Of a DNA stretch of 64,000 nt, positions 43,124-55,745 are shown piece after piece. Position numbers and translations under genes: made by a program. The notes under the pieces are model-generated. The model made no database searches. It was not told the DNA's origin and was given only the letters and a program-made list of their open reading frames with translations. Location: positions 62,001 to 126,000 of the forward strand of contig JAQUAX010000005.1 in the NCBI GenBank assembly GCA_028687035.1, read 5' to 3'. Position 1 is the first letter of the stretch, and every line of letters starts with the position of its first letter. This stretch comes from Dechloromonas sp. (GTDB taxonomy: Bacteria; Pseudomonadota; Gammaproteobacteria; Burkholderiales; Rhodocyclaceae).

Positions 43124-44596
43124 ATGACTGAACAAGAATTCAACGCGCTCGCCGCGCAGGGCTACAACCGCATCCCGGTCACGCTCGAAACCTTCGCCGA
43201 TCTCGACACGCCGCTGTCGATCTACCTGAAGCTGGCCAACTGTCCTTTCAGCTACCTGCTCGAATCGGTGCAGGGCGGCGAACGCTTCGGCCGCTACTCG
43301 ATCATCGGCCTGCAGTCGCCGACCCGGCTGGTCGTCAATGGCCGCCAGGTGCTGGTGCTGACCGGCAACCGGATCGCCGAGCGCGCCGACGACATCAATC
43401 CGCTCGACTTCATCGATGCCTACATGGCACGCTTCAAGGCGCCGCCCGCGGTCGGCCTGCCGCGCTTCCTCGGCGGCCTGGTCGGCTGCTTCGGCTACGA
43501 CACCGTGCGCTACGTCGAGTCGCGCCTGGCGAAGCAGCTGCCCGATCCGGTCGGTACGCCGGACATCGGCCTCTTGCTGTCCGAGGAAATCGCCGTCGTC
43601 GATAACCTGTCCGGCAAGCTGACGCTGGTCGTCTATGCCGAACCCGGTTTCCCCGGCGCCTTCCAGAAGGCGCGCGCCCGGCTGAAGGAACTGCTCGGCC
43701 AGCTGCGCCAGCCGGTCGCGATCCCGGCCGAAAAGCCGGCGGCATCCGAGCCGGCGGTTTCCGGCTTCGGCGAGGAAGCGTTCAAGCAGGCAGTGCTGAA
43801 GGCCAAGGACTACATCACCGAAGGCGACATCATGCAGGTCGTGCTGTCGCAGCGCATGAGCAAGCCCCTGCACGCCAGCCCGCTGGCGCTGTACCGCACC
43901 TTGCGCAGCCTGAATCCGTCGCCCTACATGTTCTATTTCGACTTCGAGGATTACCACGTCGTCGGCGCGTCGCCGGAGATCCTGGTCCGCCTCGAGGGCG
44001 ACCGCGTCACCGTCCGCCCGATCGCCGGCACCCGCAAGCGCGGCGCGACGCCGGAAGAGGACCAGGCGCTGGCCGCGGAACTGCTCGCCGACCAGAAGGA
44101 ACTCGCCGAGCACACCCAGCTGCTCGACCTCGGGCGCAACGACTGCGGCCGCGTCGCCAGGGTCGGCTCGGTCAAGCTGACCGACCGCATGGTCATCGAG
44201 CGCTACTCGCACGTGATGCACATCGTCTCCAACGTCGAAGGCCGGCTGCAGGACGGGCTCGACGCGCTCGACGTGCTGCGCGCGACCTTCCCGGCCGGCA
44301 CCGTGTCCGGCGCGCCGAAGGTGCGGGCGATGGAGATCATCGACGAGCTGGAACCGGTCAAGCGCGGCATCTACGCCGGCTCGGTCGGCTACCTCGGCTT
44401 CAACGGCGACATGGACCTGGCGATCGCGATCCGCACCGCGGTGGTCAAGGACGGCCAGCTGTACGTCCAGGCCGGTGCCGGCATCGTCGCCGACTCCGAC
44501 CCGCAGTCGGAATGGGAAGAAACCCGCAACAAGGCGCGCGCCGTGCTGCGCGCCGCCGAACTGGCTGAGCAGGGGCTCGACACCCGCTTCGACTGA
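43124..44596 (+). CDS. trpE: Anthranilate synthase component I
   Basis: [55 protein letters not shown]. Confidence 0.97.
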   Translation: MTEQEFNALAAQGYNRIPVTLETFADLDTPLSIYLKLANCPFSYLLESVQGGERFGRYSIIGLQSPTRLVVNGRQVLVLTGNRIAERADDINPLDFIDAYMARFKAPPAVGLPRFLGGLVGCFGYDTVRYVESRLAKQLPDPVGTPDIGLLLSEEIAVVDNLSGKLTLVVYAEPGFPGAFQKARARLKELLGQLRQPVAIPAEKPAASEPAVSGFGEEAFKQAVLKAKDYITEGDIMQVVLSQRMSKPLHASPLALYRTLRSLNPSPYMFYFDFEDYHVVGASPEILVRLEGDRVTVRPIAGTRKRGATPEEDQALAAELLADQKELAEHTQLLDLGRNDCGRVARVGSVKLTDRMVIERYSHVMHIVSNVEGRLQDGLDALDVLRATFPAGTVSGAPKVRAMEIIDELEPVKRGIYAGSVGYLGFNGDMDLAIAIRTAVVKDGQLYVQAGAGIVADSDPQSEWEETRNKARAVLRAAELAEQGLDTRFD

Positions 44597-44600
44597 GTCG

Positions 44601-45275
44601 CTAGGGCAGCCACTTCAGCCGGCGGAATACCCATTCGGTCGCCCACAGGCTGAAGTAGGTCGCGAACCACGCGAACACGCAGTCGGACAGGAAGTGCCCG
44701 CCGGCCGACAGCCGGACGAAGGCGAGCAATGCGCCGCCGGCCAGGCCGGCGGCCAGCCAGCGCCGGCGAACGGCGGGGGCGCCCAGCCAGCCGAAAGCCA
44801 TCAGGAAGGACGCCGTCGCGACGTGGCCGCTGACGAAGGAGCAGTTCTTGTCGCACTGTCCGCTCGGCACGAAGGCCGCGGTGAACTGCCGCGCGCCGCC
44901 GAATTCCGCGACCGTCAGCGGACGGGCGCGTCCCATGTGGTCCTTCAGTCCGGCATCGACGACCAGCACCGGGCCGAGCAGCGCCGCGGCGAGCAGGAAG
45001 CCGAAAGTCGCCCGCCTGGCGCGCAGCCACGGAAAGCGGCGCAGGTGGCCGAACAGCAGCGCCAGCGTCAATGCCAGCAGCAGGCCCTGGCCGAGGCGCG
45101 GCACGCCGCGGTACAGCGGTTCGAGCAGCGCCGTGTGGCGGGCGTACAGCCAGCTACCGTCGGTGAAGAGGCGGGCGCTGACGGCCAGGTCGATCTGCGG
45201 CAGCGCGACGAAAAGCGCGGCCAGCGCCGCGAACGCCGCCAGCGCGATGCGCAGTTCAATAGCCCTTGAAGCCAC
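44601..45275 (-). CDS. PAP2-family membrane phosphatase
   Basis: KDHMGRARP, CSFVSGHVATA, RLSAGGHFLSDCVFA: PAP2 motifs (KxxxxxxRP / SGH / SRxxxxxHxxxD-like). Confidence 0.9.
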   Translation of the reverse strand: MASRAIELRIALAAFAALAALFVALPQIDLAVSARLFTDGSWLYARHTALLEPLYRGVPRLGQGLLLALTLALLFGHLRRFPWLRARRATFGFLLAAALLGPVLVVDAGLKDHMGRARPLTVAEFGGARQFTAAFVPSGQCDKNCSFVSGHVATASFLMAFGWLGAPAVRRRWLAAGLAGGALLAFVRLSAGGHFLSDCVFAWFATYFSLWATEWVFRRLKWLP

Positions 45276-46728
45276 GGAGCAGGTAGACGTCCATCCGGCG
45301 CGCCGTCGTCGGGTCGAGCGGCGCGCGCAGTTCGCCGAGCTTGTCGGCGCCGGCGAAGCGGCCGAGCAGTTCGGCGCCGGGCGCGGCCTGCGTGATCAGC
45401 AGCGCGTCCTTGCCGATCCAGTCGCGCAGGTCGCTGGTCAGCTTGTAGTGGTCGCTCGCTTCGCCCTTCGGATTCCAGCTCGCGTAGCGCGGGTTCAGGT
45501 CGCGTAGCTCGTACAGCATGTGGGCGAGCAGCGTCCGGTTGTCGGCGACCAGCACGGCGTCCGGGTGGGCGCGGACGAGGGGGGCCAGCTGGCGGCCCAG
45601 TTCGTCCCAGCCCATCGCGCGGGCGTAGGGATTCATTTTGGCCGGATTCTTCAGGTCCACCGCGGCGATGATCGCCGGCCAGTGGTAGGCGATGCCGACC
45701 AGCAGCAGGTTCAGCGCGATGCCGGCGACGAGCAGGCCCTGCCGGCCGCGGGCCAGCAGCCAGGCGACGGCGGCGATCGCGGCCGGCGCGAAGGCCGGTG
45801 CCGCCCAGTTGGCGTTGGCGCCGCTGCGCGCCGCCTGCAGCGAGACGACCGCCCACAGGGGCAGCGCGAACCACAGCAGCAGCCGGGTGTTGGGTTCCCG
45901 CCAGCTGGCGCGGGCGCGGAGCAGCAGCCAGACGAAGACGCTGCCGAGCACCGGCCCGAAGGACAGCCACTGGGCGGCCCAGAATTCGCCGAGCGCGGCC
46001 GGCCCGCCGGCGGCATGCTTCTGCAGCGTGATGTCGGCGGTGTGCTTCAGCGTCGGGAAATCGTGCGCGACGTTCCACGCGAGGTTGGGGCCGAGCAGTG
46101 CCAGTGCCAGCGCGGCAGCGGCCCAGGGCTTGGCCGAGCCGAGGCGCGGCCGGTGGAAGGCGAGCAGATGCAGGAAGGCGGCGCCGAGGAAGGCGGCCAT
46201 CGTGTACTTGGACAGCAGGCCGAGGCCGCAGACGGCGCCGACCAGCAGCCAGTCTGACCAGCGGTCGGTATCGAGCGCGCGCAGCCAGGCCCACAAGGCG
46301 AGCGTCCAGCACAGCGTCAGCAGCGCGTCGGTCGAGACGAACAGGCCGAGCCACGAGAAGATCGGCAGCGTCAGCACGGCGAGCGCCGACCAGAACGCGG
46401 TGCGCCGGTCGTACAGGCGGGCGGCGATCGCCCAGCAGGCGGCGGCGGCGAGCGGGTAGCACCCCATCGCCAGCGCCTTGACGCCGAGCAGTCCGTCGCC
46501 GAACAGCCGCGTCGATACCCAGATCAGTGCCGCGATGCCCGGCGGCTTGGAGTAGTAGCCCCAGTCGAGGTTTTCGGCCCAGGTCCAGTACTGCGCCTCG
46601 TCGACGTACAGCGTGATGCCCAGCTGCGGCAGCAGCCAGACGCGCCAGGCCAGCAGCAGGACGGCCAGTTCGGCCAGCAGGCGCACGCCGTAACGATCGA
46701 CGATGCCGCCGTCGACCGCAGCGCTCAC
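45256..46728 (-). CDS. ArnT-like (PMT/GT83) glycosyltransferase
   Basis: GITLYVDEAQYWTWAENLDWGYYSKPPGIAALIWVSTRLFGD N-terminal motif; polytopic; GTG start overlapping GT2 stop. Confidence 0.88.
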   Translation of the reverse strand: MSAAVDGGIVDRYGVRLLAELAVLLLAWRVWLLPQLGITLYVDEAQYWTWAENLDWGYYSKPPGIAALIWVSTRLFGDGLLGVKALAMGCYPLAAAACWAIAARLYDRRTAFWSALAVLTLPIFSWLGLFVSTDALLTLCWTLALWAWLRALDTDRWSDWLLVGAVCGLGLLSKYTMAAFLGAAFLHLLAFHRPRLGSAKPWAAAALALALLGPNLAWNVAHDFPTLKHTADITLQKHAAGGPAALGEFWAAQWLSFGPVLGSVFVWLLLRARASWREPNTRLLLWFALPLWAVVSLQAARSGANANWAAPAFAPAAIAAVAWLLARGRQGLLVAGIALNLLLVGIAYHWPAIIAAVDLKNPAKMNPYARAMGWDELGRQLAPLVRAHPDAVLVADNRTLLAHMLYELRDLNPRYASWNPKGEASDHYKLTSDLRDWIGKDALLITQAAPGAELLGRFAGADKLGELRAPLDPTTARRMDVYLLRGFKGY

Positions 46729-47723
46729 GCGTGCCAGCCTTCGTCGGCGGCGAGCGGCTTCTCGGGGCGCGCCGAATACGAGCGGACGGTGCCCGATTCG
46801 AAATAGACGCGGGCGAGCAGTTCGGCGAGCACGCCGGTGGTGATGAAATGCACGCCGGCGATCAGGCCGCCGATGCCGACGATCAGCAGCGGGCGGCCGC
46901 CGATCGATTCGCCGAGGCCGAACTTGACCCAGGCCAGCCAGGTCAGCACCAGGCCGGAAATCGCGGTCAGGCCCAGCCCGATGCCGCCGAAGAAGTGGCC
47001 GGGGCGGGCGCGGAAGCGCATGAAGAAATAGACAGCGATCAGGTCCAGGATCACGCGGAAGGTTCGCGAGATGCCGTACTTGGAAACGCCGGCGGTGCGC
47101 GGGTGGTGCGTCGTCGGTTCCTGGGCGATGCGGCGCGGCGTCGTCACGGTGGCCAGCCAGGCCGGGATGAAGCGGTGCATTTCGCCGTACAGCCGGACGC
47201 GCCGGATCACGTCGCCGCGAAAGGCCTTCAGGCTGCAGCCGTAGTCGCGCAGATGCACGCCGGTCATCCGGGCGATCAGCTTGTTGGCGATCTTCGACGG
47301 AATCTTGCGCAGGAACAGGCCGTCCTGGCGGTTCTTGCGCCAGCCGGCGACGAGGTCGAGGTCCTCGTTCAGCAGCCGGCCGACCATACGCGGGATGTCG
47401 ATCGGGTCGTTCTGCAGGTCGCCGTCCATGGTCACGATGACGTCGCCTCGCGCCGCGTCGACGCCGGCCTGCATCGCGGCGGTCTGCTTGTAGTTGCGGG
47501 TCAGTTCGACGGTACGCACGTGCGGGCCGTATTCGCGGGCAGCCTGCAGCGCGCGGTCGACGGTGCCGTCGCTGCTGCCGTCGTCGACCAGCACCAGTTC
47601 CCAAGGGTTGCCGTAGCCGGCGAGCGCTTCATGCACGCGCTTGACCAGCGGGGCGACGTTGTCCTCCTCGTTGTACAGGGGAACGACGACGGACAGGCTG
47701 TGGGGGGGCAAGGCGGCGCTCAT
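46725..47723 (-). CDS. Family 2 polyprenyl-phosphate glycosyltransferase (ArnC/DPM1-like) with two C-terminal TM segments
   Basis: LSVVVPLYNEEDNVAPLV, MDGDLQNDPIDIPRMV, C-terminal TM pair. Confidence 0.9.
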   Translation of the reverse strand: MSAALPPHSLSVVVPLYNEEDNVAPLVKRVHEALAGYGNPWELVLVDDGSSDGTVDRALQAAREYGPHVRTVELTRNYKQTAAMQAGVDAARGDVIVTMDGDLQNDPIDIPRMVGRLLNEDLDLVAGWRKNRQDGLFLRKIPSKIANKLIARMTGVHLRDYGCSLKAFRGDVIRRVRLYGEMHRFIPAWLATVTTPRRIAQEPTTHHPRTAGVSKYGISRTFRVILDLIAVYFFMRFRARPGHFFGGIGLGLTAISGLVLTWLAWVKFGLGESIGGRPLLIVGIGGLIAGVHFITTGVLAELLARVYFESGTVRSYSARPEKPLAADEGWHA

Positions 47724-47833
47724 GGCGGAATCCAGCGGCAAAAGGCGAAATAAGCGCGCATTTTAATCGAAAAGGAGGGGGCGGACGTTTAATGTAAAAT
47801 TGCCGGCTTGCGAATTGACGAGGAATCGCCGGC

Positions 47834-48406
47834 ATGCTGCTGATGATCGACAACTACGACAGCTTCACCTACAACCTGGTCCAGTATTTCGGCGAATTGG
47901 GCGAGGAGGTGAAGGTTTACCGCAACGACGCCATCACGCTGGAAGAAATCGAGGCGCTGCACCCCGACTACCTGGTCATTTCGCCCGGCCCCTGCGCGCC
48001 GGCCCAGGCCGGCGTGTCGCTGGCGGCGATCAAGCATTTCTCCGGCCGGATTCCGCTGCTCGGCGTCTGCCTCGGCCACCAGTCGATCGGCGAGGCGTTC
48101 GGCGGCAAGGTCGTGCATGCCAAGCAGTTGATGCACGGCAAGGTGTCGCCAGTGCATCACAAGGACGTCGGTGTCTTCCGCGGCCTGCCCAACCCGCTGA
48201 CTTGCACCCGCTACCATTCGCTGGCCGTCGAGCGTGAATCGCTGCCCGATTGCCTGGAAGTCACCGCCTGGACCGACGACGGCGAGATCATGGGGCTGCG
48301 CCACAAGACGCTGGCCGTCGAGGGCGTGCAGTTCCACCCCGAATCCATCCTGACCGAATGCGGTCACGAGCTGTTGAAGAATTTCCTCGAGGAACACAAG
48401 CAATGA
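47834..48406 (+). CDS. trpG: Anthranilate synthase component II (glutamine amidotransferase)
   Basis: [48 protein letters not shown]. Confidence 0.97.
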   Translation: MLLMIDNYDSFTYNLVQYFGELGEEVKVYRNDAITLEEIEALHPDYLVISPGPCAPAQAGVSLAAIKHFSGRIPLLGVCLGHQSIGEAFGGKVVHAKQLMHGKVSPVHHKDVGVFRGLPNPLTCTRYHSLAVERESLPDCLEVTAWTDDGEIMGLRHKTLAVEGVQFHPESILTECGHELLKNFLEEHKQ

Positions 48407-49428
48407 CCCCGCAATCCGCCCTGCAACGCATCATCGAGCATCGCGAGATCTTCCATGACGAGATGGTCTCGCTGATGCGCCAGATCATGAGCGGCGAAGT
48501 GTCGCCGGTGATGATTGCGGCGATCATCACCGGGCTGCGCGTCAAGAAGGAAACCATCGGCGAGATCGCCGCCGCGGCCAGCGTGATGCGCGAACTGGCG
48601 ATGCCGGTCAGGGTGCCCTACGACAAGCATTTCGTCGATATCGTCGGGACCGGCGGCGATGCCGCACACAGCTTCAACATTTCCTCGACCTCGGCCTTCG
48701 TCGTCGCCGCGGCCGGCGGCAAGGTCGCCAAGCACGGCGGACGCAGCGTGTCGTCCAGTTCCGGCGCGGCCGACGTGCTGGAAGCCCTGGGCGCCAACAT
48801 CATGCTGTCGCCCGAGCAGGTCGCCGCCTGCCTTGCCGAGACCGGCTTCGGCTTCATGTTCGCGCCCAACCACCACAGCGCGATGAAGCACGTCGCGCCG
48901 GTGCGCCGCGAAATGGGCGTGCGGACCATCTTCAATATCCTCGGCCCGCTGACCAACCCGGCCGGCGCGCCGAACACGCTGATGGGCGTCTTCCACCCCG
49001 ACCTCGTCGGCATCCTGGTCCGCGTGATGCAGCGCCTGGGCGCCGAGCGTGTGCTGGTCGTGCATGGCAAGGACTGCCTCGACGAGATTTCGCTCGGCGC
49101 CGCGACGATGGTCGGGGAGCTGAAGGACGGCGAAATCCGCGAATACGAAATCCATCCCGAAGACTTCGGGCTGCAGATGCAGTCGCTGCGCCAGTTGCGC
49201 GTCGGCAGCGCCGGGGAGTCCCGCGAGATGCTGCTCGGCGTGCTCGGCAACCAGGCCGGTCCGGCCCGCGAGATCGTCTGCCTGAACGCCGGTGCGGCGC
49301 TCTACGTCGCCAATGTCGCCGACAGCATCGCCGACGGCATCGCGCTGGCGCGCGAGGCGATCGAAAGCGGCGCAGCGCGCGCGAAGCTCGATCAGTTCGT
49401 GCAATGCACTCAGCGTCTGGCGGGCTAA
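48403..49428 (+). CDS. trpD: Anthranilate phosphoribosyltransferase
   Basis: [39 protein letters not shown]. Confidence 0.97.
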   Translation: MTPQSALQRIIEHREIFHDEMVSLMRQIMSGEVSPVMIAAIITGLRVKKETIGEIAAAASVMRELAMPVRVPYDKHFVDIVGTGGDAAHSFNISSTSAFVVAAAGGKVAKHGGRSVSSSSGAADVLEALGANIMLSPEQVAACLAETGFGFMFAPNHHSAMKHVAPVRREMGVRTIFNILGPLTNPAGAPNTLMGVFHPDLVGILVRVMQRLGAERVLVVHGKDCLDEISLGAATMVGELKDGEIREYEIHPEDFGLQMQSLRQLRVGSAGESREMLLGVLGNQAGPAREIVCLNAGAALYVANVADSIADGIALAREAIESGAARAKLDQFVQCTQRLAG

Positions 49429-49431
49429 GTC

Positions 49432-50220
49432 ATGAGCGACATCCTGAACAAGATCATCGCGACCAAGCGCGAGGAAATCGCCGCCGCGTCGGCCCTGAAA
49501 ACCCTGTCGGCCGTCGAGGCAGAGGCGGCGGCGCAGCCGGCGCCGCGCGATTTCGTCGGCGCAATCCGGGCGAAGATCGCTTGCGGTCGACCGGCCGTGA
49601 TTGCCGAAATCAAGAAGGCCAGCCCGTCGAAAGGCGTGATCCGCCCGGACTTCAAGCCGGCCGAGATCGCCCGCAGCTACGCCGGGCACGGCGCCGCCTG
49701 CCTGTCGGTGCTGACCGACCGCCAGTATTTCCAGGGCTGCCCCGACTACCTGAAGGAGGCCCGCGCCGCCTGCGATCTGCCGGTGCTGCGCAAGGACTTC
49801 ATCGTCGATGCCTACCAGGTGGCCGAGGCGCGCGCGATGGGCGCCGACTGCATCCTGCTGATCGCCGCGGCGCTGAGTCTGCCCGAAATGCAGGCCCTCG
49901 AAGCGCAGGCGCACGGCTACGGCATGGCCGTGCTGGTCGAGGTGCACAACGGCGAGGAACTCGACGCCGCGCTGCAACTGCAGACGCCGCTGCTCGGCAT
50001 CAACAACCGCAACCTGCGCACCTTTGACGTCACGCTGCAAACCACGCTCGGCCTGCTCGAACGCATTCCGGCTGGGCGCATCGTGGTCACCGAAAGCGGC
50101 ATCCTGGCGCCGGCCGACGTCGAGTTGATGCGCAGCCACCGGGTCGATGCCTTCCTGGTCGGCGAAGCCTTCATGCGCGCCGCCGATCCCGGCGCTGAAC
50201 TGGCGCGGCTGTTCGCCTGA
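49432..50220 (+). CDS. trpC: Indole-3-glycerol phosphate synthase
   Basis: [43 protein letters not shown]. Confidence 0.97.
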   Translation: MSDILNKIIATKREEIAAASALKTLSAVEAEAAAQPAPRDFVGAIRAKIACGRPAVIAEIKKASPSKGVIRPDFKPAEIARSYAGHGAACLSVLTDRQYFQGCPDYLKEARAACDLPVLRKDFIVDAYQVAEARAMGADCILLIAAALSLPEMQALEAQAHGYGMAVLVEVHNGEELDAALQLQTPLLGINNRNLRTFDVTLQTTLGLLERIPAGRIVVTESGILAPADVELMRSHRVDAFLVGEAFMRAADPGAELARLFA

Positions 50221-50226
50221 TCGATC

Positions 50227-50258
50227 CGGGTGTTGTTGCATCGATGCAACAACACCCG
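50227..50258. repeat. Perfect 32-bp palindrome CGGGTGTTGTTGCATCGATGCAACAACACCCG
   Basis: Sequence equals its own reverse complement, no spacer. Confidence 0.97.
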
Positions 50259-50348
50259 TCGTATTTCCCTCTCCGGGTCAATCTCGCGTTGCGTGGCTGT
50301 GGCGACCTTGCGACAATCGGCGCAACTTCTCGATCCGAGAGGTAAAGC

Positions 50349-50374
50349 TTAATCCGGTCGCAAGGCCGGATTAA
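50349..50374. repeat. Inverted repeat TTAATCCGG-tcgcaagg-CCGGATTAA in the porin upstream region
   Basis: 9-bp perfect arms, 8-nt loop, 26 nt before the porin ATG. Confidence 0.9.
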
Positions 50375-50400
50375 ACACTAACCACTAAGGAGATTTTCTG

Positions 50401-51501
50401 ATGCAAAAGAAACTGATCGCTCTGGCAGTTGCTGGCCTGGCTTCCGCCGGCGCCTTTGCTCAATCCAACGTCACCGTCTACGGTGTTGCTGACATGTACG
50501 TCGGTTCCTTCAAGACCGACAACATGGAGCGTTCCACCCAAGTCAACTCCGGCGGCCTGGCTGGCTCCCGCATCGGTTTCAAGGGCGTCGAAGACCTGGG
50601 CAACGGCCTGAAGGCCCTGTTCACGATGGAATACGCGCTGAACCTGGATAATGCACAATCTGATGCTGTCAACGGCAACGGCACTGGCATTGGCCAAGCC
50701 CGTCAAGGTTTCGTCGGCCTGACCGGCGGCTTCGGTACCGCCGTCGCCGGTCGCCTGCAGACCGCTGGCTACGACTGGCAAGGCAAGACCGACGTGCTGC
50801 ACGGCACGGCGATCGACCCGCTGAACGCAGTTCAGGGTGGTTCCATTAATGCTCCTAGCTTCCTGATTGGCTCGGGTAGCGGTGCCATCGCCGCTCGCGC
50901 CAACAACGCCGTCGCTTACATCTCGCCGTCCTTCGGTGGTGTGACTGTCGCCCTGAACCGTGCCTACGTTGCTGAAGAATCCGGCGCTAAGGATGCAGAA
51001 ACCAATGCCATCGCCAACCTGATCAGCGTTTCCTATGACAACGGCCCGCTGTACGTTGGTGGCGTTTATGCCAATCTGGATGGCCAAGCTGGTGGTCTGA
51101 CCGCTGCTGACCGCACCGACTGGGCTCTGGGTGCCGGCTACGACTTCAAGGTCGCGAAGGTTACCGCTACCTTCCAGAAGTCCAAGGACAAGGTTTGGAA
51201 TGACGAATCCAATACCGCGTGGAGCCTGGGCGCTGCTGTTCCGGTTTCCGCTGCTGGTACCATCCATGGCTCTTTCGCCAAGAGCACGCTGAAGAACAGC
51301 GCTGGTATCAACAACGACGTCGGTATCAAGTCCTGGACTCTGGCTTACACGCATGCCCTGTCCAAGCGCACTACCGCTTACGCTGGCTACAACCAAGTTA
51401 ACCGTGACGACAACGTTCCGGTCGACGCCTCGGCTCTGGTTCTGAGCAACTGGGGTGCGAAGACTGTCGGTTTCGTGGCCGGTGTCAACCACAAGTTCTA
51501 A
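50401..51501 (+). CDS. Gram-negative general porin (beta-barrel)
   Basis: MQKKLIALAVAGLASAGAFAQSNVTVYGVADMYVG..., C-terminal FVAGVNHKF. Confidence 0.96.
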   Translation: MQKKLIALAVAGLASAGAFAQSNVTVYGVADMYVGSFKTDNMERSTQVNSGGLAGSRIGFKGVEDLGNGLKALFTMEYALNLDNAQSDAVNGNGTGIGQARQGFVGLTGGFGTAVAGRLQTAGYDWQGKTDVLHGTAIDPLNAVQGGSINAPSFLIGSGSGAIAARANNAVAYISPSFGGVTVALNRAYVAEESGAKDAETNAIANLISVSYDNGPLYVGGVYANLDGQAGGLTAADRTDWALGAGYDFKVAKVTATFQKSKDKVWNDESNTAWSLGAAVPVSAAGTIHGSFAKSTLKNSAGINNDVGIKSWTLAYTHALSKRTTAYAGYNQVNRDDNVPVDASALVLSNWGAKTVGFVAGVNHKF

Positions 51502-51527
51502 TCTGGTTTAATCCAGTTGGAAAAGAA

Positions 51528-51552
51528 ACGGGCGCTTCGGCGCCCGTTTTTA
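51528..51552 (+). terminator. Rho-independent terminator after the porin
   Basis: acgggcgc-ttcg-gcgcccgt followed by ttttta. Confidence 0.93.
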
Positions 51553-51751
51553 TTTGTGTTCGTTTTTTCTTGTCGCGCTTGCCGGGCGGCGGTGGTGGTG
51601 CTTTGGGATTTTCCTTCGACTCGGCATGCGCTCGGGGTTGCGGTCGCCACAAACCGGAGCTTGCTGGTCGGCGCGATCGATCTCGCTGCGAGCGGTGCTC
51701 AACCAGGGGGGGCTTGCCGAGACCCCGGGTGCTAGCCGGGGGGGGTCGGGG

Positions 51752-52384
51752 TTAGTGGTGCTTTCCCACCTTGGGCAGTGAAAGTTCGCTCCAGTGCGCC
51801 AGCAGGCGCAGCGCCAGGCCGGCGAGGAAGAGGGCGTGGATGGCCCAGGCGTTGGCCAGTCCGAAGTGGTTCAGCCCGTACAGCGCGCCGGCGACCAGGA
51901 TCGAGACGGTGCCGTAGAAATCCTGGTGCAGGATGAAGGGCACGTCGTTGACCATCATGTCGCGGACGATGCCGCCGCCGACGGCGGTGATGAAACCCAG
52001 AGAGACGACCCCGAAGGCGTTGAGGCCGGCTTCCAGGCCGACCTGGGCGCCGCCCAGGCTGAAGGCGACCAGTCCGATCGAGTCGGCGACGATGAACAGC
52101 GTGTTCAGCACCTGGTTGTCGTGCTTGTGCAGCCGGATCAGCAGCGCGACGCCCAACGTCGCCAGGATCACGAACAGGTTGGTGTTGTCGGTGAAGGAAA
52201 CCGGGATGCGGTCGACGACGACGTCGCGGATGATGCCGCCGCCGATCGCCGGCAGCGCGGCGACGATGCTGATGCCGAGCAGGTCGAAGTGCTTGCGCAC
52301 GCCGAGCAGGTAGCCGGACACGGCGAAGGCGCTGGTCCCGATGATGGACAACAGGTCGAAATCCAGCAGTTCGGCAAAGGACAT
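51752..52384 (-). CDS. TRIC/UPF0126-family membrane channel protein
   Basis: Repeated GGGIIRDVVVDRIP and GGGIVRDMMVNDVPFIL motifs. Confidence 0.92.
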   Translation of the reverse strand: MSFAELLDFDLLSIIGTSAFAVSGYLLGVRKHFDLLGISIVAALPAIGGGIIRDVVVDRIPVSFTDNTNLFVILATLGVALLIRLHKHDNQVLNTLFIVADSIGLVAFSLGGAQVGLEAGLNAFGVVSLGFITAVGGGIVRDMMVNDVPFILHQDFYGTVSILVAGALYGLNHFGLANAWAIHALFLAGLALRLLAHWSELSLPKVGKHH

Positions 52385-52398
52385 GGCAGCCCCGGGGG

Positions 52399-54936
<2,538 letters not shown>

Positions 54937-54958
54937 TTAGCTAGCTCCTTCTCTGAAC

Positions 54959-55270
54959 TTAGGCAGCGATCGCGTCGATGCGCAGTTCGGTGTAGTTCTG
55001 ACGATGGCCCTGGCGCTTCTGGTAGTGCTTGCGACGGCGCATCTTGAAGATCTTGACCTTGTCGTGGCGGCCGTGGGAAACCACGGTGCACTTGACGGCA
55101 GCGCCAGCAACGAGAGGGGCGCCGACCTTCACCGACTCGCCTTCGCCTACCATGAGGACCTGGTCAAGGGTGATTTCTGCGCCAACTTCTGCCGGTATCT
55201 GTTCTACTTTGAGTTTTTGGCCGGCGGACACGCGATACTGCTTGCCACCGGTTTTTACGACCGCATACAT
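54959..55270 (-). CDS. rplU: 50S ribosomal protein L21
   Basis: [46 protein letters not shown]. Confidence 0.98.
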   Translation of the reverse strand: MYAVVKTGGKQYRVSAGQKLKVEQIPAEVGAEITLDQVLMVGEGESVKVGAPLVAGAAVKCTVVSHGRHDKVKIFKMRRRKHYQKRQGHRQNYTELRIDAIAA

Positions 55271-55400
55271 GGGTTGGACTCCGGAAATGAAACGAAAGGT
55301 ACTACAAAGAACCGCGCATTATACGGGAAGGGGTCGATAAGTCAAAGGCTTTTCAATGGCTTATGGTAAACTCCCCGCCTTTCGCAAAGGAGCTTCCCCC

Positions 55401-55745
55401 ATGGCTGAAATCACCACGGCCTCCGGCCTGATCTACGAAGACACCGTCGAGGGCCAGGGCGCCGAGGCCAAGGCCGGCGCCTACGTCACGGTGCATTACA
55501 CCGGCTGGCTGACCAACGGCAGCAAGTTCGACTCGAGCAAGGATCGCAACGATCCCTTCCAGTTCCCGCTCGGCATGCGCCACGTGATTTCCGGCTGGGA
55601 CGAGGGCGTCCAGGGCATGAAGGTCGGCGGTACCCGCAAGCTGACCATCCCTGCCCACCTGGGCTACGGTGCGCGCGGCGCCGGCGGCGTCATTCCGCCG
55701 AACGCGACGCTGGTTTTCGAGGTCGAGCTGCTCGACGTCCAATGA
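55401..55745 (+). CDS. FKBP-type peptidyl-prolyl cis-trans isomerase
   Basis: [44 protein letters not shown]. Confidence 0.96.
   Translation: MAEITTASGLIYEDTVEGQGAEAKAGAYVTVHYTGWLTNGSKFDSSKDRNDPFQFPLGMRHVISGWDEGVQGMKVGGTRKLTIPAHLGYGARGAGGVIPPNATLVFEVELLDVQ

Noticed and set aside
51555-51750. ORFs and the G-rich hairpin in the GC-rich spacer between the porin and the TRIC gene
   Set aside because: Overlapping frames with no motifs; the hairpin CCCCGG-gtgctag-CCGGGG lacks context to assign function
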